From: Methanobacteriota archaeon
Lineage (GTDB): Archaea > Halobacteriota > Methanosarcinia > Methanosarcinales > Methanosarcinaceae
DNA length: 12,550 bases
Assembly (NCBI GenBank): GCA_030837265.1
Contig: JAUPKV010000401.1
Coordinates: 1 to 12,550, forward strand
Reading direction: 5' to 3'
Shown here one piece after another: positions 1 to 7,171 of this stretch (position 1 is its first letter; each line of letters begins with the position of its first letter). Under the pieces are notes generated by a model. It was given only the letters and a program-made list of their open reading frames with translations. It was not told where the DNA came from and did not search any database. Both the position numbers and the translations under genes were made by a program.

Positions 1-188
1 CCTGCTCCCAGTAAGCCCCACATTTTTCTTACCTTTGAAAGTACCCTTTTTTCTATTCATTACCAGGATATCATAGGACATCAACTCGAAATCTTCATTG
101 TAATGCTCGAGATTTCTGTTGTGTCATGGGAATTCCAGGCGCAAACACATTTGCTGGCAAATTCTGCTGCTTCAAGTACTGATATCAA
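1..188 (-). pseudogene. NTF2/SnoaL-like small protein, 5' part, frameshifted
   Basis: The reading frame begins at a TTG (186-188) preceded at a 6-base spacing by AGGTGAT (195-201), a near-perfect archaeal ribosome binding site. It reads MISVLEAAEFASKCVCAWNS, then HDTTEIS, and becomes unproductive (stop after ITMKISS). Shifting by one base near 106-116 restores a sensible continuation, EHYNEDFELMSYDILVMNRK, then KGTFKGKKNVGLTGSR, open to the window edge. The combined pattern (AWNSHD, then HYxEDFEL, then GTxKGKxxV) is the usual start of NTF2-fold/SnoaL-like proteins, which form a cone-shaped alpha+beta barrel and bind small ligands or catalyse isomerase-type reactions. The lesion is equivalent to one missing base. 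The 3' end is outside the window, so total length is unknown. A sequencing error would look the same. Family assignment is from pattern memory, not a search. Confidence 0.6.
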
Positions 189-571
189 TTATCTATCACC
201 TGAAGTCCTAAAAACCGATTTTAAATAAAAACCTTACTCTTTTAATATGGGGGCTTATGTCTTGAAAATTATCTTCTTTATTTTTAAGTATGAATCTTTC
301 ATTTAATGGCTTAATATTCAAAAAAACTAATCAAGAACTTAAAAATGTTCAAAACAGACAATATAAATCTATAGTTTATATAGAGCAGCTGGAAGAATTT
401 GGAAAACGTAAAATATAAAGAAAATATCTGAAATAACATAAACTTTCTTAGTTTAAAGCAGTGTTAGAAAAATATACATAAACTCCATGAATTTTATTTA
501 TAGAACGAAAAAAGTGTAGATTTTAAAAGTTATAGCAGTTTCTGAGTTTATAATCTTTGGAGTAGAAAAAA
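189..571. other. AT-rich intergenic region between divergent genes
   Basis: There is no convincing coding frame here. The stretch lies between the minus-strand NTF2-like gene and the plus-strand phosphate permease, so it should hold both promoters. It contains the ribosome binding site of the left gene (195-201), two AT-rich inverted repeats (361-381 and 439-455), a TATA-like stretch around 493-502, and the GGAG ribosome binding site of the permease (559-562). Confidence 0.6.
493..562 (+). promoter_or_regulatory. Probable promoter and ribosome binding site of the PiT operon
   Basis: A TATA-like TTTATTTATA at 493-502 would place transcription start near 525-530, giving a leader of roughly 45 bases. 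GGAG at 559-562 lies 9 bases before the ATG at 572, which fixes the start codon. Two inverted repeats lie further upstream: ATATAAA/TTTATAT (361-367 and 375-381) and TAAAC/GTTTA (439-443 and 451-455), each with a 7-base spacer. They could be binding sites for a phosphate-responsive regulator, but that is inference only. Confidence 0.4.
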
Positions 572-1600
572 ATGGATTTCATAGTCATAGCCCTTGTTCT
601 GGCAGGCTTATATATGGCCTGGAACATAGGGGCAAACGACCTAGCAAATGCTATGGGGACTTCAGTAGGAACCGGGGCCTTATCACTCAAACAGGTAATA
701 ATTATTGCTGCTTTCTTTGAGTTTTTCGGTGCTGTGCTCTTTGGGAGTCGCGTTACTGAGACAATTGCAAGTGGGATTGTTCCAGTTGATATTATCGGCA
801 CAATCAATCCAAATATTGTGGCATTTGGGATGCTGGCTGCAATTCTTGCAGCCGGTTTTTGGGTGACCCTTACGACTTTTTACAATCTTCCTGTTTCAAC
901 CAGCCACTCCATCGTTGGCTCAGTTCTTGGTTTTGGGCTTATTGCTGCCTATAATGGAACAATCTCTTTTTCGGATATACACTGGGGAGCAATGACGAGA
1001 ATTGTTACCAGCTGGTTTGTATCACCGGTTCTTGGAGCTGTTTTTGCTTATATCACCTTTACTATTGTGAGGAAACTGTTCCTTCACAGGGCTATAGACC
1101 TTCCGGCTATCGAGAAAAAATTCATATCCCTACAGCTCATAACTGCCTGCTATATGGCATTTGCGCACGGGTCCAACGATGTGGCAAACTCTATCGGCCC
1201 TCTCTGTGCAGCACTTAAGATCATGGGAGTAACAGGGTCAGAAGTCCCGATGTGGGTGCTTGTAATGGGGGGCCTTGGTATGGTACTTGGAATGGCCACC
1301 TGGGGCTATAAAGTGGTTGAGACTATAGGGTCAAAGATTACTGAACTTACGCCTACACGTGGTTTTTCCGCAGAGTTTGCAACAGCATCCGTGGTGCTGC
1401 TCCACAGTTACAGCTCTCTCCCTATCTCGACTACACATACCCTTGTCGGTTCGGTTATAGGTGTCGGACTTGCAGGCGGGATTGCAGCCGTCGACCTGCG
1501 CATTATCTGGAGAATTGTTTTCTCCTGGGTAGCTACTGTCCCTATAGCCGCCCTTACATCGGCATTAATTTTTGCAGGGCTTAAGGTGGTTTTCTTATGA
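572..1600 (+). CDS. PiT-family inorganic phosphate transporter
   Basis: This 342-residue integral membrane protein belongs to the PiT family (PF01384), secondary transporters that bring phosphate, often as a metal-phosphate complex, into the cytoplasm with H+ or Na+. The duplicated family signature is clear: GANDLANAMGTS at residues 20-31 and GSNDVANSIGP at 200-210, each followed by a matching second motif, PVSTSHSIVGS (107-117) and PISTTHTLVGS (284-294). The two halves are inverted-repeat domains joined by a short charged loop around 165-185, as in compact archaeal and bacterial PiT proteins rather than the longer eukaryotic ones. Hydrophobic segments run through nearly the whole length. The ATG at 572 follows GGAG at 559-562. 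Its stop overlaps the start of the DUF47 gene (ATGA), so the two are translationally coupled. The symbol pit would fit, but the transported ion cannot be told from the sequence. Confidence 0.93.
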   Translation: MDFIVIALVLAGLYMAWNIGANDLANAMGTSVGTGALSLKQVIIIAAFFEFFGAVLFGSRVTETIASGIVPVDIIGTINPNIVAFGMLAAILAAGFWVTLTTFYNLPVSTSHSIVGSVLGFGLIAAYNGTISFSDIHWGAMTRIVTSWFVSPVLGAVFAYITFTIVRKLFLHRAIDLPAIEKKFISLQLITACYMAFAHGSNDVANSIGPLCAALKIMGVTGSEVPMWVLVMGGLGMVLGMATWGYKVVETIGSKITELTPTRGFSAEFATASVVLLHSYSSLPISTTHTLVGSVIGVGLAGGIAAVDLRIIWRIVFSWVATVPIAALTSALIFAGLKVVFL

Positions 1601-2286
1601 AAGACTATATCCGATCAGTTTTTGACGTGGTTGCCGAATCTCCCTTCGGTCCTCTGGAAGTACATGCTAAAAAGGGAGTGGAAGCAGTTGAGAAACTGTC
1701 TGAAGCTATGGAAGCCTACTGCTCTGGAAATCAGGCTCTTCTTGAGGAAAGGACTGACGAGATTGACAAACTCGAACATGAGGCTGACATACTCAAACAG
1801 AAAATAAGGGCAAGTATTCCTTCTTCCGTGAAGCTGCCAGTTGACAAAAAAGATCTTCTTTCTTTCCTTAAACAGCAGGATTCAATTGCAGATTTTGCAC
1901 AAGCTGCAGCCTACTGGATGAATCTTCGACCCTGTAAAACCTTACCCCTGGAAGTAAAAGAAGGTTTTCTGGAATTGATGGTTGCTTCCCGGCAAACCTC
2001 ACGGAAATATGATGAGCTAGCTGGCGAACTTTACAAACTGCTTGCCACTTCCTTTAGCAAGGAAGAAATTAAAGAAACACTAACTATCATCCCTGAGGTT
2101 GAAAAACTGGAACATGATGTGGATATGCTTGAAACAGCTCTCTTGAAAAAGATTTTCAAAAATGAAGATGCTATCGGAGGCGCAGGTGTTTGTCACCTTA
2201 TCGGACTCGTCGAAAGAGTAGGAGGGATAGCTGATAAGTCAGCTACGGCAGCTGACCGCTTGAGAACGATGATTCTCAGACGATAG
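1597..2286 (+). CDS. DUF47 / PhoU-like phosphate transport partner
   Basis: This 229-residue soluble, almost entirely helical protein belongs to the PhoU-related DUF47 family (TIGR00153/PF01865), usually encoded beside PiT permeases and thought to control them. Two equivalent acidic helices typical of PhoU-like metal-binding bundles are visible: EIDKLEHEAD at residues 55-64 and EVEKLEHDVD at 167-176. Each is followed by a second acidic site, D95-SIADF and ERVGGIADKS (206-215). Length is normal for the family and no signal peptide is present. The ATG overlaps the permease stop by 4 bases (1597-1600), and AAGGTGG at 1583-1589, inside the permease gene, supplies the ribosome binding site at a 7-base spacing. 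The role as regulator or accessory subunit of phosphate uptake is inferred from family and gene order. Confidence 0.9.
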   Translation: MKDYIRSVFDVVAESPFGPLEVHAKKGVEAVEKLSEAMEAYCSGNQALLEERTDEIDKLEHEADILKQKIRASIPSSVKLPVDKKDLLSFLKQQDSIADFAQAAAYWMNLRPCKTLPLEVKEGFLELMVASRQTSRKYDELAGELYKLLATSFSKEEIKETLTIIPEVEKLEHDVDMLETALLKKIFKNEDAIGGAGVCHLIGLVERVGGIADKSATAADRLRTMILRR

Positions 2287-2351
2287 GGCTTCCCTTAATT
2301 AAATATTACCTTAATTTCCTTTTCTACCTGAATAAATTTATTTCCAGTAAT
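2287..2351. terminator. AT-rich convergent terminator region
   Basis: The 65 bases between two convergent genes contain T-rich tracts for the plus strand (about 2309-2326) and a 12-base perfect palindrome AATAAATTTATT (2331-2342). Archaeal transcription commonly ends at oligo-T tracts, so this region probably ends both the phosphate operon and the EamA gene. There is no strong GC hairpin. Confidence 0.4.
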
Positions 2352-3269
2352 TTAGACCGATTCAGCACTGTCTTTACATTTTACTGAAGGTTTTGCAAAA
2401 TCATTGTAACTTATAACTGCAGCTGCTACCAAAATTAAAAGACAACCTGCGATCGTACCTGCTTGAAGAGTAACTCCAAGCACCGTAAGGTCAAAAAAAA
2501 CACCGGCAACAGGTTCTATCAGGGCAAGCAGGCTTCCTGTTTGAGATTTAAGGTTCGCAAAACCTATAGTCGTTAGAATTCCCCCGATCCCAACAGAAAA
2601 AACCCCAAAAGTCAGTAATGGGACTAGATTGGAAGCAAGGACTGATAAAGGAGTCTCGAAAGCAAAAGGTATCATTAGAAGGCAGCTAATAGCAGTTCCC
2701 CAGAAGGCAATAGCAAATTCGGAATGGTCTCTTTTCAGGACTCTTACATTCATAATTACAACTGCATAAATTCCACCTGCAAAAAGTCCTGACAGGATAC
2801 CTATGAAATAATCACTGGTAAATTCAAAGATGCCAAATCCTCCATTCGGGCTAATCACAAGATAAACTCCTGCCATTGACAGGAACAGGGCTGCAATACT
2901 CTTCTTTCCTACCTTTTCTTTTAAAACAAAAGGAGAAGCTAGCATCACGTAAATTGGAGCAGTATACTCAAGCAAAATACCTACGGAGAAACAGGTTTTC
3001 TTAACACAGATAAAATAAAAAAACATATTAGCCAGGACAAATATGCCCTGTAAAAGAAGCTGAGTCCTGCGTTTTCCGGGTTTGAGTTCACCCAGTCTTC
3101 CTGTTATTAAAAGGAAAATTGAAATTAGGCAAAGGCCAAAAAACAATCTATAAAATATAATAGAAGCTATGGACATATTATGGATGCAGGAGAGGAATAA
3201 CCCGGTCATCCCATACAAGATACAGCCAACTAATACTGCCAGATGAGCTTTTTTTTTAACCTCAAACAT
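2352..3269 (-). CDS. EamA/DMT-family permease
   Basis: This 305-residue hydrophobic protein has about ten predicted membrane helices arranged as two EamA repeats (roughly residues 10-140 and 155-290), the drug/metabolite transporter superfamily layout. Family hallmarks are visible at the repeat ends: EYTAPIYVMLASPFVLKEK (101-119) in the first half and SLLALIEPVAGVFFD (246-260) in the second. It would sit in the cytoplasmic membrane and move small metabolites such as amino acids or related compounds. The substrate cannot be told. The C-terminal tail is short and polar. The start at 3267-3269 has no obvious ribosome binding site. A TATA-like TTTAAAT lies at 3291-3297, about 25 bases upstream, so the transcript may be nearly leaderless. 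It stands alone, convergent with the phosphate operon and divergent from the hydrolase gene. Confidence 0.88.
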   Translation of the reverse strand: MFEVKKKAHLAVLVGCILYGMTGLFLSCIHNMSIASIIFYRLFFGLCLISIFLLITGRLGELKPGKRRTQLLLQGIFVLANMFFYFICVKKTCFSVGILLEYTAPIYVMLASPFVLKEKVGKKSIAALFLSMAGVYLVISPNGGFGIFEFTSDYFIGILSGLFAGGIYAVVIMNVRVLKRDHSEFAIAFWGTAISCLLMIPFAFETPLSVLASNLVPLLTFGVFSVGIGGILTTIGFANLKSQTGSLLALIEPVAGVFFDLTVLGVTLQAGTIAGCLLILVAAAVISYNDFAKPSVKCKDSAESV

Positions 3270-3429
3270 GTGGCATTAAAAAGATTGCTAATTTAAAGAA
3301 TTTTCGAGTAATCATATGTTATAAGAATGAGGGAAGTTAAAATAATAAAAGGAAGAATATGGGAAAGCTAAATAGAAATAAAATAAACAAATAAATTCAC
3401 GCTATTAATAGATGTAAATAATACATATT

Positions 3430-4944
3430 GTGAACAGCGGTCATATTATGAAAAGTAAGGCCATAATTAGCGTAGTCTCATTGATTATAACTTTAGCTGG
3501 TCCGGGGTGCATCTCGCAGCCAGACTCACAATCGAATTATTCCCAGCAAAATGACACGAATGATAAAAACGCAGCGGGAATTAAAGATATTGAAGGCCTC
3601 TGGATGGGAAGCCTTAAAGTTCCAAATGGGTTGGAACTGAGAATTTTATTCAATATCTCTTCGAAAACTGACGGTTCCTTACATGCCACAATGGACAGCC
3701 TTGATCAGGGAGCAAAAGGCATACCTGTAGAAACAGCTAAATATAAAAACGGAAGCTTGAGGCTTGAAGTAAAATCCATAAAGGGTGTTTTTGAAGGAAC
3801 ACTTAAAGCAGACGGTAAAACCATTGATGGGAAATGGAAACAGGCTGGGTCGGATCTCCCACTTATACTTAATCGTATTGAAAAAGCCCCGGACCTGAGC
3901 AGAAAGCAGGACCCTGTAAAACCTTATCCTTATGTTGAAGAAGAAGTTGTTTATGAAAATAAAGAAGCAGGAGTAAAGCTGGCAGGAACATTGACTTTTC
4001 CCCACACAGAAGGGCAGTACCCGGCCGTAATGCTTATAACCGGTTCCGGTCCACAAAATCGAGATGAAGAGATATTCGGTCACCGTCCTTTCCTTGTGCT
4101 CTCGGATTATCTTACACGCAAGGGTATTGCCGTACTCAGAGTTGATGACCGTGGAGTAGGAGGCTCAACCGGAAACTCTTCACAGGTTACTACTGAGGAT
4201 TTTGCAGGGGACGTGCTTGCGGGTATAGAATACCTTAAAAGCCGCAAGGAAATAGATCCTACTCGAATTGGTCTGATCGGGCACAGTGAAGGAGGCATAA
4301 TTGCTCCTATCGTAGCTTCACGGTCTCAAGATGTTGCATTCATTGTCATGATGGCAGGCACCGGCTTAACAGGAGAGGAAATTCTTTACATGCAAAGCAA
4401 TCTCATTTCCAGGGCAGAAGGAGCAAGCAATGACACTATAGCCAGGAATGATGAAGTAATGAGAAAAATATATTCCATAGTAAAGAAGGAACAAAATAAT
4501 ACGGTTGCCGAGGAGGAAATTAGCAAGATCCTGAAGGCTGAAACGGCTAACGTGAGTGAGGCCGAAAAAAAGTATTCTGGTTACTCCGAAGCTAACCTCG
4601 ATTCCCAGATCGAAGCAATCTTATCACCATGGATGCGCTTTTTCCTGACATACGACCCTAAGCCGACATTAATGAAAGTTAAATGTCCCTTACTGGCAAT
4701 TAATGGCGAAAAAGACCTTCAGGTCCCACCTGATGAAAATCTCCGTGCTATTGACTATGCTCTAATAACCGGGGGCAATAAGGATTATACCACTCAAGAG
4801 ATGCCAGGGCTCAATCATTTATTCCAGACCGCTCAAACCGGTTCTCCCACCGAATATGCAAAAATTGAAGAGACCATTTCTCCAGCTGCGCTAGAGTTAA
4901 TAGGAAACTGGATCTCCGAGCATACACAGAAGAAGGAAAAATAA
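3430..4944 (+). CDS. Exported alpha/beta hydrolase (probable lipoprotein)
   Basis: The open frame from GTG 3430 gives 504 residues. The ATG at 3448 (498 residues) is the more natural start because it opens directly into the signal peptide MKSKAIISVVSLIITLAGPG-C. Neither start has a good ribosome binding site. Cys27 (GTG numbering) follows a lipobox-like stretch and a Ser/Gln/Asn-rich linker, suggesting a lipid-anchored protein outside the membrane. Residues about 54-150 form a beta-rich domain (GLWMGSLKVPNGLELRILFN to GKTIDGKWKQAG) of the type found before some secreted hydrolases. Residues about 170-500 are an alpha/beta hydrolase: oxyanion region LITGSGPQNRDE (203-214), VDDRGVGGSTG (238-248), nucleophile elbow GHSEGG with Ser286, probable acid Asp429 (INGEKDLQVPP) and His463 (LNHLF). 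It is an esterase- or peptidase-like enzyme. The substrate is unknown. It appears monocistronic. Confidence 0.87.
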   Translation: MNSGHIMKSKAIISVVSLIITLAGPGCISQPDSQSNYSQQNDTNDKNAAGIKDIEGLWMGSLKVPNGLELRILFNISSKTDGSLHATMDSLDQGAKGIPVETAKYKNGSLRLEVKSIKGVFEGTLKADGKTIDGKWKQAGSDLPLILNRIEKAPDLSRKQDPVKPYPYVEEEVVYENKEAGVKLAGTLTFPHTEGQYPAVMLITGSGPQNRDEEIFGHRPFLVLSDYLTRKGIAVLRVDDRGVGGSTGNSSQVTTEDFAGDVLAGIEYLKSRKEIDPTRIGLIGHSEGGIIAPIVASRSQDVAFIVMMAGTGLTGEEILYMQSNLISRAEGASNDTIARNDEVMRKIYSIVKKEQNNTVAEEEISKILKAETANVSEAEKKYSGYSEANLDSQIEAILSPWMRFFLTYDPKPTLMKVKCPLLAINGEKDLQVPPDENLRAIDYALITGGNKDYTTQEMPGLNHLFQTAQTGSPTEYAKIEETISPAALELIGNWISEHTQKKEK

Positions 4945-5488
4945 ACAATATATTGTTGAGAAAGCAAGGAAATTCATTTTCGACTGCGGAGATACGATTG
5001 CAGTGAGTACGGACGGACTTGAAGGGGATGGGTGGCAACTAATCTAAAGACCAGCATAAATTGAGGAAAAGGAGAAATAAACAAACTCTGGATGATTAAT
5101 TATGGTCTTCAATCAGCCAGGTTATGGATTTTTTTCCGAATCCCATCAAATCTGCACCTATGAGAGAATATGAAGCCTGCAATAATTAAGCTCTTCAAAA
5201 AAGCTCCATTTTTTAACAGGCTGACGTTTTGATAAAAATTTTAAAAAGATCTAACAGTTTAATATGTCTAAAATAATTGCATTCAGTTTTTAAATCAAAT
5301 TAAGAGCCTATTCGAAAAGTGTTGTGACCTCCTATTATAAAATTAGAATAACACAACCGACAATGGCTATACTCTATCTGATGAAAAGTTAATAGCGTAC
5401 TGTCTTACTCTTTGGGAAGCTTTAAACACTTTTAAGTAAACCAAAAAGTACTCTCTAAATAGAATTAGATATTTTCGAGGAAACAAAT
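4945..5488. other. 544-base region without intact gene; possible gene remnants
   Basis: No complete gene was seen. Two stretches read like protein ends. On the plus strand up to the TAA at 5045-5047 the frame gives VEKARKFIFDCGDTIAVSTD, then GLEGDGWQLI. On the minus strand (5096-5185) the frame gives ASYSLIGADLMGFGKKSITW, then LIEDHN and a stop, with a stop just upstream. I cannot assign either to a family. At 5303-5320 the stretch GAGCCTATTCGAAAAGTG resembles an insertion-sequence end, but no partner end was found. GTTGTG (5321-5326) and CACAAC (5352-5357) are complementary, with AT-rich sequence between. The right end holds the promoter of the VOC gene. Confidence 0.35.
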
Positions 5489-5881
5489 ATGAGAATTAAG
5501 TTAACCACTGTACTTGTGGATGATCAGGATAAGGCTCTTAAGTTTTATACTGAGATTTTACACTTCGTTAAGAAAATCGATATGCCAGTGGGGGAATTCA
5601 AGTGGCTAACAGTTGTCTCTCCCGAGGAACCTGAAGGTACAGAATTACTTCTTGAGCCAAACGACAATCCAGCTGCTAGAACATTCCAAGAGGCACTTTA
5701 TAATCAGGGGATACCCTTAACAGTGTTTTTCGTGGACGATATTCAAAAAGAGTACGAACGAATGAAAAAGCTTGGCGTGAAATTTGCTCAAGAACCAACA
5801 AAAATGGACCCGATAACCATTGCCGTATTTGATGACACTTGTGGCAACCTCATACAGTTGGTGCAGAATAGTTCTGCTTAA
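5489..5881 (+). CDS. VOC-family (glyoxalase/bleomycin-resistance fold) protein
   Basis: This 130-residue cytoplasmic protein is a single vicinal-oxygen-chelate module with two beta-alpha-beta-beta-beta repeats. The pattern VDDQDKALKFYTEILHFVKK (residues 10-29), then FKWLTVVSPEEPEGTELLLE (37-56), then FFVDDIQKEYERMKKLGVKF (80-99) and AVFDDTCGNLIQLVQ (112-126) matches a common bacterial and archaeal VOC group of unknown reaction. The first-strand position that is His in metal-dependent glyoxalases appears to be Thr/Val here (KLTTVLV). Candidate acidic ligands are Glu52 and Glu56, so metal binding of the usual type is uncertain. GAGG at 5477-5480 lies 8 bases before the ATG and supports the start. 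It has no operon partners. A perfect GCAGAA/TTCTGC hairpin with a three-base loop (5863-5877) ends just before the stop codon. Confidence 0.88.
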   Translation: MRIKLTTVLVDDQDKALKFYTEILHFVKKIDMPVGEFKWLTVVSPEEPEGTELLLEPNDNPAARTFQEALYNQGIPLTVFFVDDIQKEYERMKKLGVKFAQEPTKMDPITIAVFDDTCGNLIQLVQNSSA

Positions 5882-6118
5882 ATCCTATCGAATGTACTGT
5901 GTCCTTGCAATTTACTGTAGCTATACCATAAAACAGAAAGAACATGCAGTATAACCAGGTGATATTTACTCCATATCATATGACCAAGGGGACCTGGAAG
6001 TATTTATCTTCCGGGATTTTTTCCATTTCCCTTAATGCTTCAGAGTATATAAACCATGAACCAAGCTTCGAAGCCAACAATTACTTCATGAACCACAAGA
6101 TGAGAGGGAACATTGAAC
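5882..6118. other. Intergenic stretch, weak coding only
   Basis: A 60-codon plus-strand frame (5944-6126) is open but has no ribosome binding site and runs 8 bases into the convergent 97-residue gene. The minus strand of the same stretch also reads like protein for about 30 codons (FIYSEALREMEKIPEDKYFQ). This could be the worn remains of a gene on that strand. I see no family match in either direction. Confidence 0.3.
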
Positions 6119-6412
6119 TTATTTAAGAACACGTCTAATTAAATTTGCTTTAATTAATGCTCGAGCATCCGTAGGAGATATTGGTATCGGTTCATCCCTT
6201 GTCCATAATTTGTAAGGCATCCCGCCCTGGTTTATTTCTCCGTCAATTGACATATACTCATTATCATTGAGCCATCGTCCAACAATTTCGTTTTTTTCCG
6301 GTGCTACAAATGATCTAATCCTCTCAGCAGTTTCATCTGTCTCAAACTCAGCTGCTCTCTTTCTCCATTCCGACTTCACACTTTTTTTCGGCTCTTTTAC
6401 ATTATATGGCAT
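6119..6412 (-). CDS. Small charged protein of unknown function (97 aa)
   Basis: I do not recognise this protein. It is 97 residues long, soluble, without signal peptide or membrane segment. Residues 1-40 are strongly charged and probably helical (KEPKKSVKSEWRKRAAEFET). The middle, EIVGRWLNDNEYMSIDGEI (42-60), looks like beta structure. The C-terminus ISPTDARALIKANLIRRVLK (78-97) looks like an amphipathic helix. The start is well supported: GGGGAG at 6420-6425 lies 7 bases before the ATG. A TATA-like stretch at 6442-6455 would give a leader of only about a dozen bases, and two nearly identical 21-base direct repeats (6445-6465 and 6473-6493) each contain a TATA element. A small protein behind repeated operator-like sites would suit an autoregulated gene, for example an antitoxin-type or phage-type regulator, but no partner gene is adjacent and this is speculation. 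Confidence 0.65.
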   Translation of the reverse strand: MPYNVKEPKKSVKSEWRKRAAEFETDETAERIRSFVAPEKNEIVGRWLNDNEYMSIDGEINQGGMPYKLWTRDEPIPISPTDARALIKANLIRRVLK

Positions 6413-6419
6413 TTTTCCA

Positions 6420-6425
6420 CTCCCC
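6420..6425 (-). promoter_or_regulatory. Ribosome binding site of the 97-aa gene
   Basis: GGGGAG on the minus strand lies 7 bases before the ATG at 6412. This decides the start. Confidence 0.7.
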
Positions 6426-6444
6426 TTTATAACACTACGTATAA

Positions 6445-6493
6445 AAATATATAATGTTCAGCGTTATTATTGAAATATATAATATTCAGCGTT
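6445..6493 (-). repeat. Two near-identical 21-base direct repeats containing TATA elements
   Basis: Positions 6445-6465 and 6473-6493 match at 20 of 21 bases (only 6456 G versus 6484 A differs), with starts 28 bases apart. On the minus strand each copy reads AACGCTGAA followed by a TATA-like ATTATATATTT. The copies lie directly upstream of the 97-residue gene. The proximal copy is correctly placed to be its TATA box. The AACGCTGAA part could be a BRE-like or operator half. Confidence 0.7.
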
Positions 6494-6596
6494 TTAATTT
6501 ATTTGAACCAATGTATATAAAAGAAGGAAATACTAGCAAAATATCCTGATTATACTGATTTCTAGTTCATTTAAGGATATATCAAAAATAGATTTT

Positions 6597-6619
6597 GGTA
6601 TGCTTCTATAACGCATACC
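6597..6619 (-). terminator. Hairpin downstream of the coiled-coil gene, possible terminator
   Basis: A perfect 7-bp GC-containing stem with a 9-base loop. On the minus strand it is followed by AAAATCTATTTTTG, so a short T-run comes after it. It may be the 3' end of the 124-residue gene's transcript, or an operator. The direction is inferred. Confidence 0.3.
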
Positions 6620-6721
6620 TTCAATTATGTACACATTAATATATTTATGTATTCATTTTTATTTTCTATATAATTACGAATCTACCTTTCGACCTGGTTT
6701 ACTTTTGCTTTTCATGTTTCT

Positions 6722-7096
6722 TTAAAAATTTGTGAGCTTTGAGTGCAGTATCCTATTTTCTAATACTATTAGTCTGACTTCAGCTTCCAGCAATTTGGTT
6801 ATTGCTTCTTCTCTTCTGTTCTCTGCTTTCCTTATTAGCTCTCCCAGACTCTGGATCTGCGAATCCAGCTTGTTTGAGATTGATTCCAATTTCTTGGATT
6901 GCGTCTGTATGATCTTAGCTTCAGCTAATTTCCTTAAAGTGTCAGCGGATCTTATTATATCCTCGAAATATGCAACTTTTTCGGCTGCGATCTCTAATTC
7001 GGCTTTAATTTGTTCAATCTCTTCTTCGTCAGCCATTCTGTTATGCTCATGCTTTTCCATATGCTCATACTTTCCCACGGTCTGTTCTGCATTCAA
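6722..7096 (-). CDS. Coiled-coil protein of unknown function (124 aa), TTG start
   Basis: I do not recognise a family. Translation almost certainly starts at the TTG (7094-7096), because a perfect AGGAGGT (7104-7110) sits 7 bases upstream. The nearby ATG at 7090-7092 is out of frame and gives only a peptide of about 30 residues. The 124-residue product has a His/Glu-rich N-terminus, KYEHMEKHEHNRMADEEE (9-26), followed by a long amphipathic helix (about 27-118) with hydrophobic residues at heptad spacing: IEQIKAELEIAAEKV, LRKLAEAKI, LDSQIQSLGELIRK and LLEAEVRLIVLENRIL. It would form a rod-like dimer or bundle, is cytoplasmic, and has no cysteine. The 160-codon open frame on the opposite strand is Ser-rich and lacks a ribosome binding site, so it is a shadow. 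A TATA-like TTTATAAAC lies at 7144-7152. The histidine cluster might bind metal, which is speculation. Confidence 0.75.
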   Translation of the reverse strand: MNAEQTVGKYEHMEKHEHNRMADEEEIEQIKAELEIAAEKVAYFEDIIRSADTLRKLAEAKIIQTQSKKLESISNKLDSQIQSLGELIRKAENRREEAITKLLEAEVRLIVLENRILHSKLTNF

Positions 7097-7103
7097 TTTT
7101 ATT

Positions 7104-7110
7104 ACCTCCT
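7104..7110 (-). promoter_or_regulatory. Ribosome binding site deciding a TTG start
   Basis: AGGAGGT on the minus strand, 7 bases before TTG 7096, is the strongest site in the window besides that of mtaB and selects the rare start codon of the coiled-coil gene. Confidence 0.75.
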
Positions 7111-7171
7111 TATTTTTTCAATATTGTTATACAGCTTTAAATGTTTATAAATTTTTAGATACTAATAAACG

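Larger units (their letters stand above)
6413..6721. other. AT-rich intergenic region between two small minus-strand genes
   Basis: The stretch holds the promoter repeats of the 97-residue gene at its left end and a perfect 7-bp stem (GGTATGC 6597-6603, GCATACC 6613-6619, nine-base loop) about 100 bases past the stop of the coiled-coil gene. It is otherwise AT-rich. A 13-codon minus-strand frame (6674-6715, MKSKSKPGRKVDS) has no ribosome binding site and is not called. Confidence 0.5.

Noticed and set aside
5863..5877. GCAGAA/TTCTGC hairpin at the end of the VOC gene as a terminator
   Set aside because: The stem is perfect but short, lies inside the coding sequence and is not followed by a T-run.
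5944..6126. 60-codon plus-strand frame after the VOC gene
   Set aside because: There is no ribosome binding site or family pattern, and it runs into the convergent 97-residue gene. The opposite strand looks at least as protein-like.
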